NCBI GenBank assembly: GCA_021396245.1
Contig: WNYE01000095.1
Coordinates: 1-64,000 of the forward strand
Origin: Sporothrix humicola
Taxonomy: Eukaryota; Ascomycota; Sordariomycetes; Ophiostomatales; Ophiostomataceae
Length of the DNA stretch: 64,000 nucleotides
Reading direction: 5' to 3'
The notes beneath the pieces are model-generated. The model saw only the letters and a program-made list of their open reading frames with translations, was not told where the DNA came from and made no database searches. Both the position numbers and the translations under genes were made by a program. This document shows positions 44,435 through 55,186 of the stretch, one piece after another (position 1 is the stretch's first letter; the number at the start of each line of letters is the position of its first letter).

Positions 44435-47095
44435 GATGAGGGATGGGGAGGGTGGTGATGTTTGAAGAGGGAGGAAAGGGGGAAGAGGATGGGAAAAGTG
44501 AGGATTTTCGAGATCAACAGACCTCGAGAAAATCTTAACAAGGATGTTAAGAATTGGAGAAGAGGATCAAGGGTAAACAAAAGGGTTCAAGAGTTAATAA
44601 AGGCTGCGGGAAAACGGGATTCAAAAACGGGAAGGGAGAGGGACAAGGCGGCTCGAGAGTGCTGATCTCTGCGGAAGGCCGTGCAGTCGTGGACTCGTGG
44701 GAGAGGATTAACCACGGACAAGGGACGGGACGCTTTTATGTACTTTATGTTGATGAGACGATGGGTGGATGATGCTTTCGCTTTCACTTACACTTCCACT
44801 TACACGGATTTCTGTCATCCTTCACCCTCTCCACACACCCCTCACAAGCATCCTTTGGGTAATTGCCCCGACCGAATGGACGGATTCGTGTGTGGTCGTG
44901 GTCGATGTCGTACTGGGCCCTTAGCTTGACGTCGTGGTCTGCGTGGGGAACAATGGATGAGACGGCATGTCGACTCGAGTGTTGTGTTGGGAGAGATGTC
45001 GTAAAGCAGTGGTGCACAGTAGACAAGGCGACCGACAGAACCAACAGACAACAAGCCGGCACAGCACAATCACACCATGCATCTCCCACACCGGACCATT
45101 CTCTTCACTACCCTCTCCTCTCTACCCTCCCGTCTCCCGCCTGCCGCGGCCGTTGTATTTTATTTTTACATTTTTACACTTGGTAGAGGTGGTGTGCTTC
45201 CAGTCTTCCATGCATTGTTGCCTGCATTGCTGTCTTCCATCTCCATCTCCGTTGATGTCTGCATTTTGATTTTATTTCTCCGATATTTCTTTTTCTCCTG
45301 TGTGTTGTCTTTTTCTCCATCATCAATTGCCAGTCGTCTCCCCACGATTCCATCTTTCTCACTTTGTCTCCCCCATTTGCCCCATCTCCCCTCTCTCACC
45401 TCCCATCACTTCCCGCTGCCCACTTTCTCCTTACCCGTTGATTATCAACTTTGTCAGCGTGGTCAGCGTGGTCAGCGTGGTAATCACTCAATCGAAGAGT
45501 GTTTTCTGTACCCTATGCCCCTTTCTTTTGAGTTGGCAATCCACTTCCCAATCTTCCCGAAGCCCATGTCAGGACCCATTGCCATGCTTTTGCTCGTGCT
45601 CCCTGTTATGTCCATGTCTGCTCCATCTTCAACACACCTGGACTCACCTTCGTCCCTTGTCGACTCCTCACTTGACTTCCCCTCTTCCTCTTCACCCTTT
45701 CATCTTCTTTTTCTGCTTCCTTTGTCGCCGCACCCGCAGCAAATAAAATGCAATGCGATGCACTCTTCAATGCACGCAAAAATGTCGTATTGCAATAATC
45801 CCTGCTGTCGTTCCAGACTTTGAATTTTCTGGGACGGGTGGATTCGTGTCGTCGCCGTCCTCTTTTTTTTGTCGTCTTTTATCCTTATCTTCTTTTTCCT
45901 TTATTCGTCCCCTCTCCCAGCCTCACTCAGGGTTACATCAACCAGCATGTGCCCCTGGTCAATGGCAGCCAAGCGTCGCCCATGCTGCTCTGCCCAGCCA
46001 GCCTGCTTTCTTCTCGAGCTTTTCGCTTCTCTCTCATTTCGTCCATTGTCCGTCCCTTCACGCAGCACGACATTTGTCAATCGACAGCCGTCCATCCTGT
46101 GAGCCTGTCTTCTCTGGGCCTCGTCTCTTGTGCTTCTCCACCGCCCCCCACGACCGTGCCCATCCTTTCTCTTTTTGCGTCTTTCTCCTCTTCTTCTTTT
46201 CTTCTCTCCTCCTTCTTTTCCTTCTTTTCCTCTTCTATTCTTCCACCAGTGTTCCATTCGTATTCCATCGCTTCCATCGCTTCCATTCCTCTTCTTGGCC
46301 ATTCCCTTTTGACGTGTCCCACACCAGTGTCCTACATGGAGTCCACCACATGTCCACTTACAGACAGCCTGCATCAACCTGCAGATAGACTACCCGTCTT
46401 TGGAGCTCTCACCACTCTCGACTTCTTTTTTCTTGACATTTCTTTGACATCTTTTCTCTTGCCTCCTCTTCTCCTCCTCTTCTTCTCAAATATTACCTTG
46501 TTGTCTCCTCTCTGTTTCCACTTTGAGATACGCTTTGACGGTGTCTGTACGACATGCACCTGTCAATATTCATGGACCGCATGTTCAGCAGGCATTCCCA
46601 CTCACATTCGTTCTTTACTTCCCCCTTCCAAGTAAGCTTCCATCCTTCGTCTGTCCTTCTCCCAGCCTTCTTTTATTCTTCCCCTCTTCTCTTCTCCTCA
46701 TTTTCTTCTGTTCTCATTCTCCTTCCCTTCTTCCCTCTCGCTTACTCCCTGCCTTCCCGGATGCAACGTCAATCATGTCAATCATGACTGAACATCACTC
46801 TCAAAGACCCTGTTGGGCACGGCCAGCTCTTCCGTCGACACACAGACAGCATGCTGCGTCCAGACTCTTTTCTTCCTTCAACAACCCTCCTCTCACTGGT
46901 CGCCTGCTTCGTAAGTTGTTGATAAGTCAATGGTCGTCTTTGTAAGTCTGTGTTTAGACAATGTCAGTCTTTCTAATACTGTCACCAATCACTACGTACT
47001 CTGTCTGTAGTCATCGTGTTATTTGTCATTGTCATTGTAATTTATTCTTTATTTGTTCATTCTATGTACATTTTTGTTGTCCTCGGTGAGGATAT
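44435..47095. other. Gene-free, pyrimidine-rich region of 2.7 kb
   Basis: From about 45090 to 46760 the plus strand is dominated by T and C, with CTTCT/TCCTC words. A GTCAGCGTG tandem (three copies) sits at about 45453-45480. Several open frames cross the region, but they are rich in Ser, Pro, Leu and Phe simply because of the composition. It is upstream of the GMC gene and downstream of the AtuA-like gene. Confidence 0.5.
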
Positions 47096-47252
47096 CCTCG
47101 CGTCGCTCGGTAAGAATCAGAGAGACACTGAGAGGATGCCGGCTCGCTGCGCTCGGTAAGATACAGAGGGTATGCCAGCTCGCTGCGCTCGCAAAGACAC
47201 AGAGAGAATGGTCTGTCGTCTTCGACGACACTCGCTTCGCTCGCTCCGCCGC
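47096..47252. repeat. Tandem repeat with mirror-symmetric core after the AtuA-like gene
   Basis: Three imperfect units of about 36-48 bases, each with CTCG(CT/CG)(G/T)CGCTCG followed by an aaga.acagag word, run from 47096 to about 47210. A separate CTCGCTTCGCTCGCTCC follows at 47230-47247 directly beside the stop codon of the AtuA-like gene. The core reads the same in mirror orientation and matches the duplicated unit in intron 1 of the first hydrolase. Confidence 0.75.
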
Positions 47253-49253
47253 TCAAATACGTCCCCGCTCCAAAAACTTGTTCGGGATATCGACATACTT
47301 GCAGCGAATGTACTCGCACAGGTTCTTGCCCAGCGAGTCAAAGCTGGACGTCGAGTTAAATCCACGATCCAGATGGTCCTTTAGCAAAAAGTGCACGGCC
47401 TTGATGTTGGGGAACTCGCAGCGGTCAATCTGGCGGCCAACATCATCCTTGCCGAGCAGCTCGCGGAGCTTGCTCGTCGACAAGACAGTGCGCAGCCACT
47501 CCCACTCGTCGTCGCGGCGGACAAACAGGCCCAGGTTGCAGTTGGACGACTTGTCGCCGGACCGGCCGAGGGCCACGTAGCCGAGAGGCGCACGCGTGGT
47601 GGGGCCGAACTGGGAGAGGTCGGCGGGGTTGGCGGTGTCGTAGCTGGGCTGCTCGCGCGGGTACTCCTGGGTGACGGTGGGCGCGGGGATGTCCTTGACG
47701 GTGCCATCGGGCAGGTGGGCGGTCTCATGCACAAAAGTCTGGGGCATCAGCGAGACCCAGTACTCGAAGAAGGGGCGGCCAATGGCGGTGCGCATGTCGG
47801 GGGCCATGGTGCCGCCGGGGTAGCTCTGGAGCAGGTTCTCAATACAGAAGCGGGCAAACGAGCCGCGGTCCGAGTCGACAAACGACGAGCCGGCCAGCAG
47901 GTCGGGGTCGCGGGTCTGGGCGAAAATGCGCAGGTCGACCGTCGCCGCTTCCTGCGAGTCGGGGTTCTCGGGGACGCCGCCGGCAATCATAAACTTGAGG
48001 CACGAGAACTTGTCGAGGTACTCGCCCATGCGGGCCTTTGTCTGGCGCTCGATCATGGCGGCCTTTTCGGGGATGTCGAGGCCGGTGAGGTAAAAGTGGA
48101 ACTCGGCCTGCGTGCCGCCCTTGGCAGTGATGCCGACTACACCGGTGTGTTAGCAGATGAATTGAATTCATGCGTAGAAGGAGGACGGGTGGAAGGAAGT
48201 ATTTTGAATATTAATAGGAAGAAAAGACTCACCCTTAGTCGTCGGCGGCGGGGGAAGACCCTTGACACCGGACACATGAACCTCGTTCTTGCCGACCTGG
48301 ACCAGGCGGACATCCTCAATCGAAGCAGTCACGTCCGAGTTGTAGTACAGCGGGCCCTGGATCTCGTAGAGCAGCTGCGAGGCGACGGTCTCAATGTTGA
48401 CCAGGCCGTCGCGGTCCTTTTCCATGCTGATGACGGCCTCGCCCTTGTGGTCGACGGCGGCAATGGGGTAGCCCATGTCGAGGTCGTTGACCCCAAGGTC
48501 CTTGAAGCCGCTGTAGTAGCCGCCCGTGGCATAGGTCGAGCACTCGATAATGTGGCCGACCATCAGGGCTCCGGCCAGCTCGCTAATGTTCTCGCGCGTC
48601 CAGCCGTGCCACCACATGGCAGCACCAACGGTCACGGACGCATCGGCGACGCGGCCGCACAGCACAATGTCCGCGCCGCCCTCGAAGCAGGCGGCGATGC
48701 CGGTGCCGCCCAGGTAGCACTGCGCGCAGATGGGGTCGAAGCCCCATTCCGAAATGGGCTTGTTGGCGGGGAGGTTGAGGAACGGCTCGCCCTTCTTGTA
48801 GAGGTCGAGCACCGCATCGGTGACATCGTCGCCGTCGACGACGCCCACCTTGAGGTCGACGCCGTGCTTCTTGATCAGCGCCTTGACGGCCTCGGCGAGG
48901 CCGTGCACGTCGGACGCGCCAGCGTTGACAGCAATCTTGGTACCCTTCTTGGCGAGCCACGGAATGGCGGGGTCGATTTCTTCGAGGAAGTAAGGTTCAT
49001 AACCTTTGGCCACCTCCGTGGAGCCCGACGTCATGGCCTTTTGGGCGAGGCGGTCGCGCTTGTCCGAGCCTCTCAGGGTCATGTTGCACTCGGACATCCA
49101 GTCGCCCGTAATGACGTCGACGTCCTCAAACTTGGCCATGTCGTGGATGGCGCGCTTGCGGTCGTAGACGCCGCCCGAGCAGCCGGCGATGCGGATTGGC
49201 CGCTTGGGCGAGCTGGCGCCGTTGGCAGCATTGACCTCACCGGCGGAGCCCAT
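47253..49253 (-). CDS. AtuA/DUF1446 family protein
   Basis: Two exons (49253-48233 and 48136-47253; intron GTGAGT...GCTAAC...GTAG) give 634 residues from MGSAGEVNAANG. The N-terminal part reads IRIAGCSGGVYDRK and then DVITGDWMSECNMT, the typical AtuA opening; the middle has GGADIVLCGRVADASVTVG and WWHGWTRENISELAGALM; the C-terminal domain has GRSGDKSSNCNLGLFVR. AtuA proteins are named from bacterial acyclic terpene utilisation, but the reaction is not established, and fungal members occur in many catabolic settings. No signal peptide. The neighbouring ABM and SDR genes may act with it, which is not proven. Confidence 0.88.
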
Positions 49254-50056
49254 TGTGTGTGTGAGTGTGTAGGGGTATGTGAGAGAAAGGTAAAAGGGAG
49301 GAGGAGGTCGAGAGTCGAGGAGGATGATAGATGAGAAGAATAAAGACAAAATGGAGAGAACACAAAAGACAAACAAAAGAGGAAAGAGGACAGATGAGAG
49401 GGATGACGATACTTATAAGCACAGACTGTCAATAATGTTCTTTTTTTTTTATTTCCTTTCTGTCTCTCCATTAATCAGTCTCCCGCTTCCAGAGTCATTA
49501 GTTCACTCCTGAATCAACACTGGGACGGAGACGACTCTGGGGACAAGAGTATCCCCTCTCCAAACATCCCACGCTACGCGCCTTCTCCTCATTTTGTTTT
49601 GTGAAGAAACAAGCCGCGTTTCCGACTCTGTGATTTGCCTCTTGGAGTTGGGGGTCGTTTTGACGTGCTGTTGGTTGCGAACCTCCTCCCTCTCAAGAGT
49701 GTCTCTTACACCAGGACGACACCAGATGCACTAACAAGACTCGGCTTCCCCGCGCTAATGATTCACTTAGCGCATTACACAGCACCACCAAACATCACCA
49801 ACCACTCTCCATCGCTTCTCTCACACACACTTGCCCGCACTCTCACGTCCCGAGACCACTGTCGGGCATCGATGACCGGCGGGGCCAGTAAAAAGACAAT
49901 CGATAAGACGGCAAGAAAAAAACAATTCAATGGAATGCTCGTGTTATAGTCTATTCTAGTTCCTATCGATACGCACAGCCCCAACACTGACTCGCTTTTG
50001 TGAAAAGACGTCTAGTAAGATACTATTTCATATATACACATTTTCTGCTACGCATC
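49254..50056. other. Intergenic, 803 bases
   Basis: Leader and promoter of the AtuA-like gene (purine-rich on the plus strand, with a GTGTGTGAGTGTG microsatellite at 49253-49270) and the 3' region of the ABM-domain gene. No gene seen. Confidence 0.45.
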
Positions 50057-50686
50057 CTACAAGGACGACTTGGTCCCCCGCTTGTACAAGAAGCCGTGCT
50101 TGAGCTCCAGCACCGCCGACGACTCCACGTGCGCGCCGGCGCCGAGAACGGCCGCCGGGCCGGCATACTGAGTCGGCGACGCATACGCCTCGGCCGTCAC
50201 CACCACGTCGCTGCCCTTTTCCTTGTCCGTGTAGACGCCGAAGAGGAGGGCGCCGCGGGACTTGGCAGCGGTGGAGGCGCCGCTAAACTGCTCGACAACA
50301 TCCTTTTTCGGGATGCGGTAGGTGTTGACCACAATGTAGGCATCCGGCGTGTCGTTCAAGGCCGGCGACACGTACTCCAGGTCGGTGTGCGAGGTAAACC
50401 GCACGACGGGGGTGCCGTTGACGTGGCCGGCGGTGCCCAGCCAGGCGACAAACTTCTTGACGTTGTCAGTCCCAACATGGCTGTCGAAAGCGGCCTGGTC
50501 GTCGTACTCCTCGATCATGTAGAGGGCGACGTCGGACGGGTTGCGTGCCGTCAGGGCGGCATACTTGCTCACGCCCGGCTCGCCGGTGTTGGCGTAGGCC
50601 GTGACGGGCGCGACCACCTTCAAGAGCTCGTCGCGCTTGGCGGCCGAGTGCAGCGGCAGGCGCGCAAAGACAAACTGGCGGGACAT
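50057..50686 (-). CDS. Antibiotic-biosynthesis-monooxygenase (ABM) domain protein
   Basis: A single exon of 209 residues starting at MSRQFVFARLPL; upstream in-frame codons up to 50956 look like leader sequence. Two ferredoxin-like ABM/Dabb-type repeats seem present: about 5-100 (FARLPLHSAAKRDELLKVV, YMIEEYDDQAAFDSHV) and about 110-200 (AYIVVNTYRIPKKDVVEQF, LLFGVYTDKEKGSDVVV). Such small proteins act as cofactor-free oxygenases or degrade or isomerise reactive intermediates. No catalytic residues can be assigned. Confidence 0.7.
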   Translation of the reverse strand: MSRQFVFARLPLHSAAKRDELLKVVAPVTAYANTGEPGVSKYAALTARNPSDVALYMIEEYDDQAAFDSHVGTDNVKKFVAWLGTAGHVNGTPVVRFTSHTDLEYVSPALNDTPDAYIVVNTYRIPKKDVVEQFSGASTAAKSRGALLFGVYTDKEKGSDVVVTAEAYASPTQYAGPAAVLGAGAHVESSAVLELKHGFLYKRGTKSSL

Positions 50687-52276
50687 TGTAGGGTGGGAGG
50701 ATTGTGGTTGGTTGTCGAACAATATCGAGTAGTGTGCTGCGGGCACATCCGTCAGTACCGTGTCCCGTGTAAGTGGTCCCTGTAACCCGTAATACGGATG
50801 TTCTCCAACTGGATTTGGGCAGGACACCTGACACCAATTCATAGGGGACTTACCAGCGACAAAAATGCTATTTGATAGCTGATCAATTGGAGGTCGAGGA
50901 GTACGGCACAAATGAAGGAGAGTCAGAGACAAAAGAATGAAAGTGCTGTCCAGCACATTTTACTACTGTTTTCCACCTAATTACCTCGGATTGTCTCCCT
51001 TTCTGTCGGGCCAGTCCACTGATTCAGTGGCACTACAAAAAGAGGCCAAAAGTTTGCGGGGTCTGGGGAAGCTTTTCCAGGCTGCGGGGTATCGTATCGA
51101 CACTGACAGCGGCACTGACAAAAGAATGGCTGCGGCGACTGACAGGACTGACAGCGACGGCTACTGACTCACTAGCGCGCCCTGTAAAGTCCCTGAACAG
51201 CTTCCAGAAGGCGAGCCCTGCAAACCCCAACGACAAACTGGTCTCAGGACCACCTTTTGGCGCCAAGCATTCAGGAACATGAACTTCCTAGTCCCGGACT
51301 TTGACAAACTGCGGGTGTTGTGTTGGAGACTGATGGAGATGGAGGGGCAGACAAGTCGTCATTTCTTCTTCACTTGTCAGTGTCAAGTCTCCTCTCTGAC
51401 AGGCTGACTACCCCTTTTGGAAAGAACATCGTCGACGGTGCCCGGCCATCCGTCGCTCCGACAAATAGGCTACTCACTGTGGGCAAAGAGATCCAGACCA
51501 TACAGACCATCCACGACTGCATCCTCTTGTCTTTTTCTTCGATTCAAGCCATGCCCCAGTTTACTGATTCACTCGAGGGCTTTCTGGAATCCATAAGGTC
51601 CATAAGGTCCATAATGGTCCATCTACCGACATCGACAAGGCAGGCACTGCATCTTGCATATTTCCTTTGCCTGGCTTTGTTTATGTCGTGTCATGTCGCC
51701 GTCGCTGTATCCACTGAAAGGCTGTAATCTTTCTGTCTGCTCTTATCGATACAGCTTGTAGACACCGTCGCCGGCCAAGCCGGACAAATATCGTTATCAA
51801 TAGTGCCGCCGACGGCCTCCGTAATTTTATTTTCTGTCAGCTCTCCCTCCCCGGATCGCCTTTCCCCGAACCCCGCACCGGGGCTGTCCGGGAGCGGGGA
51901 CAGCCACGTACACAAACAGAATTTACACCAAAATGTACCTGAACACACGTCTCTACACACCACTCATACCTCTGACTCGCTGGCGCCAGGCATTATTCAT
52001 TTTTCACGCTTCCTGCCTTTCCGCTTTCCGTCCCAACAGGCCGGTAAGGGAAAGAAACCTCCAAGAAATACCAGCTAATCCGTCAAATATGAGGGGACTG
52101 GAGGGAAATGGAAGATGCGAGCCGCACGGGAGGCGGAACTCCATTGCCGTGGGCGTAGACAATGTAAAGAAAAAGCAAATCGTGGGGAAGACGTCAATGT
52201 AGATATATGAAGTCCTCCTCGTCCAAGACTCTTGAATGAAATCCAGTAACAACACTCCATCAACACACCACACACA
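50687..52276. other. Divergent intergenic region, 1.6 kb
   Basis: Between the ABM gene (minus) and the SDR gene (plus). Contains CTGACAG words around 51100-51160, a TCCATAAGG tandem (three copies) at about 51590-51620, and a GGAG/CTCC-rich patch at 51840-51900. No gene supported; probably both promoters. Confidence 0.45.
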
Positions 52277-53041
52277 ATGACCTCTCTAGAAGGAAAAGTG
52301 ATTGCCTTGACGGGCGCCGCCTCCGGCATGGGCGAGGCCACGGCACACCTGCTCGCGGCCCGCGGCGCCAAAGTCAGTATGGCCGACGTCCAGGCGGATT
52401 TGTTGGCAAAAGTGCGGGACGCTATTCTGGCTGAGACGCCCGGCGCGCAGGTCATGGTCGCCACTGTCGACGTGCGCAACTGGGAGCAGGTCGACAAGTG
52501 GATTACGGATACAGTCGCGCAGTTTGGGAGGCTGGACGGCGCCGCCAACCTGGCCGGCGTCATTCCGCGCAACTCGTCCCTCCACACCATCGCCGACCAG
52601 GACTTTGCCGACTGGGACTTTGTCATGGACGTCAACACGCGCGGCATGATGCACTGTTTAAAGGCGCAGACAAAAGTGATTGAAGACAACGGCAGTATTG
52701 TCAACGCCTCCTCGATTGCCGGCATGACGGGCCGCGCCAAAAACGCCGTCTACGCCGCCTCCAAGCACGCCGTCACCGGCCTGACCCGCAGCGTCGCCAA
52801 GGAGTTTGGCACGCGCGGCATCCGCGTCAACGCTTTTAATCCCGGCTGGATCGACACGCCCATGTCGCGCAATGCCGCCAAGATCAGCACCGACAACGAC
52901 CCGAGCGAGGCGTTTGTGTCGGCCCTGAGAAGAGCGGGCAAGCCCGAGGAGGTGGCCAAGCTGGTGGCGTTTTTGCTCAGCGACGAGTCGTCGTACATTT
53001 CGGGCGCCAACATTCCCATTGATGGGGGGTGGAACTGTTAA
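52277..53041 (+). CDS. Classical short-chain dehydrogenase/reductase
   Basis: A single exon of 254 residues, the standard size. Seen: cofactor motif TGAASGMG (residues 12-19), the acidic end of beta-2 in SMADVQ (favouring NAD), DVR after beta-3, NLAG instead of NNAG after beta-4, catalytic Ser in NASSIAG (about 143), YAASK (Tyr about 157, Lys 161), the PGWIDTPM segment and the C-terminal SGANIPIDGGW. Substrate not readable. It acts in the cytosol. Upstream ACACACCACACAC precedes the ATG. Confidence 0.93.
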   Translation: MTSLEGKVIALTGAASGMGEATAHLLAARGAKVSMADVQADLLAKVRDAILAETPGAQVMVATVDVRNWEQVDKWITDTVAQFGRLDGAANLAGVIPRNSSLHTIADQDFADWDFVMDVNTRGMMHCLKAQTKVIEDNGSIVNASSIAGMTGRAKNAVYAASKHAVTGLTRSVAKEFGTRGIRVNAFNPGWIDTPMSRNAAKISTDNDPSEAFVSALRRAGKPEEVAKLVAFLLSDESSYISGANIPIDGGWNC

Positions 53042-53346
53042 AGGAGAAGGGAAGCAAAATAAATACAACTGTACATAACAATTACAATTCGAATACATTA
53101 TCAGCGCTCACAACCGGGAAGCGGGAACGATCGCCTGTAAGTGGTGAGAGTGGGTCCGTCTGTATCCAGGACGGCGGAGCAAGCCGCTCCGAGTAAAGGT
53201 AAACAACAGCCAAGTACGACGTATAAGTGAGCGCATTGCTCGTGATGTTTGTTGGAATTCAAGTCAACATCAAACTATCTTTGTTTGTGTCTTCCTAGTT
53301 TTTATTTGATTTTCTACTTCCTTCTTTTTCTACCTCCCTCCCTGCC
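53042..53346. other. Intergenic, 305 bases
   Basis: Terminator region of the SDR and promoter of the CE1 esterase. A TATA-free, pyrimidine-rich leader (53280-53345) precedes the next start. No gene seen. Confidence 0.4.
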
Positions 53347-54294
53347 ATGTTGTCCTCGCTGTCGTGGTCCGGCATCTTCGCCCTCCCCGTCTGCCTCGCC
53401 GCCTCGATCCAGAAAATCAACGTCCCCCTCGACAACAACCCGTCCAATGTGGGCTTCTACCTTTATGTGCCAGACACCCTCCAGTCAAAACCGCCCATCT
53501 TGGTCAACCCGCACTGGTGCCACGGCAGCGCCCTCGATGCGTTCAAGGGGACGCAGTATGCCCACCTAGCGGATGCCCACGGGTTCGTGGTGATTTACCC
53601 AGACTCGCCTAATACGGGCGACCACTGCTGGGACGTGGCGTCGCCGCAGACCCTAAAGCACAATGGCGGCGGTGACTCCCTGGGGATTGTGAGCATGGTC
53701 AACTACACGCTCCAAAAGTACGGAGGCGACGCATCTCGGGTGTTTGTGACGGGCGTCTCGTCGGGGGCAATGATGACCACGACCTTGGTGGCCACGTATC
53801 CCGACGTCTTTGCCGCCGGGTCGGCGTACTCTGGCGTGCCGTTTGGCTGTTTTGCGGCACCGTCCACGGTCAACAGCACAGCCGCCGTCGACTACTGGAG
53901 CGACGACTGTGCCTCGGGGCGCGTCAAGAAGACAGCAGAAGAGTGGGCTACTTTGGTAGACAACGCCTATCCTGGCTACTCTTCTTCGTCCGCCCGCAAG
54001 TGGCGCCCCAAGATGCAAATCTTCCACGGCACGGCCGACGAGGTCTTGAACTACACGTGCTTTACCGAGGAGGTCAAGCAGTGGGCGGCCGTCTTCGGGT
54101 ACGAGCAAGCAGCGACCAGCGTGACAAAAGACACGCCCGTCTCGGGCTGGACACGGTCCGTCTACGGCAACGGCCGCTTCGAGGCGTACAGCGCCCAGGG
54201 CGTGCCGCACAACATCCAGCAGCAGGAGGCGCTCACGATTGCATGGTTTGACCTGGCTTGCAAGGGCGATAAGTGTTACAAATGGGGACAGTAG
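53347..54294 (+). CDS. Secreted CE1 esterase (acetyl xylan/feruloyl esterase, PHB-depolymerase family)
   Basis: A single exon of 315 residues. Signal peptide MLSSLSWSGIFALPVCLAAS. The esterase fold shows PPILVNPHWCHGSA with the oxyanion region, CWDVASP, the nucleophile elbow GVSSGAMM (Ser about 139), Asp in the HGTADEVLNY segment (about 229) and His in GVPHNIQ (about 282). Family-typical Cys are present. No cellulose-binding module follows. It would remove acetyl or feruloyl groups from hemicellulose outside the cell; the substrate cannot be told apart by sequence alone. With the GH5 endoglucanase 5 kb away it fits plant-biomass use. Confidence 0.88.
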   Translation: MLSSLSWSGIFALPVCLAASIQKINVPLDNNPSNVGFYLYVPDTLQSKPPILVNPHWCHGSALDAFKGTQYAHLADAHGFVVIYPDSPNTGDHCWDVASPQTLKHNGGGDSLGIVSMVNYTLQKYGGDASRVFVTGVSSGAMMTTTLVATYPDVFAAGSAYSGVPFGCFAAPSTVNSTAAVDYWSDDCASGRVKKTAEEWATLVDNAYPGYSSSSARKWRPKMQIFHGTADEVLNYTCFTEEVKQWAAVFGYEQAATSVTKDTPVSGWTRSVYGNGRFEAYSAQGVPHNIQQQEALTIAWFDLACKGDKCYKWGQ

Positions 54295-54406
54295 AAGTAG
54301 ATGACAGCGATGTATTAATCAAATAAAATGCGCTACACTCTGGGAACGAAAGAAAAAAAAAAGAAAGAAAGGCGCACGCTTCGCGCACGCAGACTCGCTT
54401 CGCCCG

Positions 54407-54829
54407 TCACGCCGTCTCCACCGGCGCCGCCAGCCACGTCACCGCCCCGTTGCACCACTGCACCCACTGGCCCGGCCTCCCTGGCGCCGGCTGGCCCAGC
54501 TGCATCAGGTCTCCCGGTGGACGGTGCATCCAGCAGGCCGTGGCGCCCATTCCAGGGGCGTGGTTACAGGGGACGAGGGTGTACTGCGTGGTGTACGGGA
54601 GCTGGAGCTGGTACTGTTGTGGCTGAACCAAGACAGTCCCAGCCTGGGCGTACTGGTTCATGGTGATGAGCGGCTGCTGGGCCGGATAGAAGATGGTCGG
54701 GTTGATTTCTTGAACGGGCACGACGACCGTCTGTGTCTGGGTGCCGCCATAGCCATAGTACGGCTGGACTTGGAGTTGGAGAGGGAAACCGCTCATTGTC
54801 TGGGGCGTAAAGTAGTAGAGGGTGATCAT
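54407..54829 (-). CDS. Small Gln/Tyr-rich protein of unknown function
   Basis: 140 residues from MITLYYFTPQ, or 129 from MSGFPLQL (54796). The first 80 residues are rich in Gln, Tyr, Pro, Val and Thr (QVQPYYGYGG, VLVQPQQYQLQLPY). The rest contains NHAPGMGATACWMHRPPGDL and GQWVQWCNGAVTWLAAPVE with two Cys and four Trp. GC-rich third positions and absence of stops support coding. No signal peptide or membrane segment. It converges with the CE1 esterase. Such Gln/Tyr-rich ends occur in prion-like or RNA-binding proteins, but no known domain was recognised. Confidence 0.6.
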   Translation of the reverse strand: MITLYYFTPQTMSGFPLQLQVQPYYGYGGTQTQTVVVPVQEINPTIFYPAQQPLITMNQYAQAGTVLVQPQQYQLQLPYTTQYTLVPCNHAPGMGATACWMHRPPGDLMQLGQPAPGRPGQWVQWCNGAVTWLAAPVETA

Positions 54830-55186
54830 GGGTTACTACGAAGATTGTCTTGATGGCGGCCTGTCGGGTTTCAATGTTTTTTCTCCTAGATTGGAAAATC
54901 AAATAATCAAAATGGACACGGCCTGACATCTTTGGGAGCTCAACTCTTTTATACTTGGGCAGACTAGACATGTCACGATGCACCTTGCTCACTACTGAGG
55001 CAGTGCATCTTTCTCTTTTTGGAGGACCCTTCACGATCCGATCAAAGCATCGTAAAATGATTAAATTCAAATCTAGTGACGCCACTCCTTGAAAGATAAG
55101 AGAAAAGAAAAGAAAAGAAAATAGAAAATCAGACCACTTGCTTTTATTATCCGCCAGCTTCGCACCTATTGAACCGGCTTCCCACC
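54830..55186. other. Intergenic, 357 bases
   Basis: Promoter of the small Gln/Tyr-rich gene and 3' region of the Rrb1 gene. An AAGAAAAG microsatellite lies at 55095-55125. No gene seen. Confidence 0.4.

Noticed and set aside
45077..46635. Overlapping long open frames of 248, 211 and 271 residues on the plus strand
   Set aside because: They are by-products of the pyrimidine-rich composition (Ser, Pro, Leu, Phe throughout), overlap each other in several frames and show no domain or gene-like start context.
47391..49334. 647-residue plus-strand frame opposite the AtuA-like gene
   Set aside because: It crosses the intron of the real gene and has a Val/Gly/Arg/Ala-biased, motif-free composition typical of an antisense shadow.
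25069..54294. One large secondary-metabolite gene cluster
   Set aside because: Although an NRPS-like enzyme, oxidoreductases and an esterase are present, there is no transporter, regulator, PKS or condensation-domain NRPS, and gaps of 2.7-3.5 kb separate the parts; a catabolic neighbourhood is the more cautious reading.
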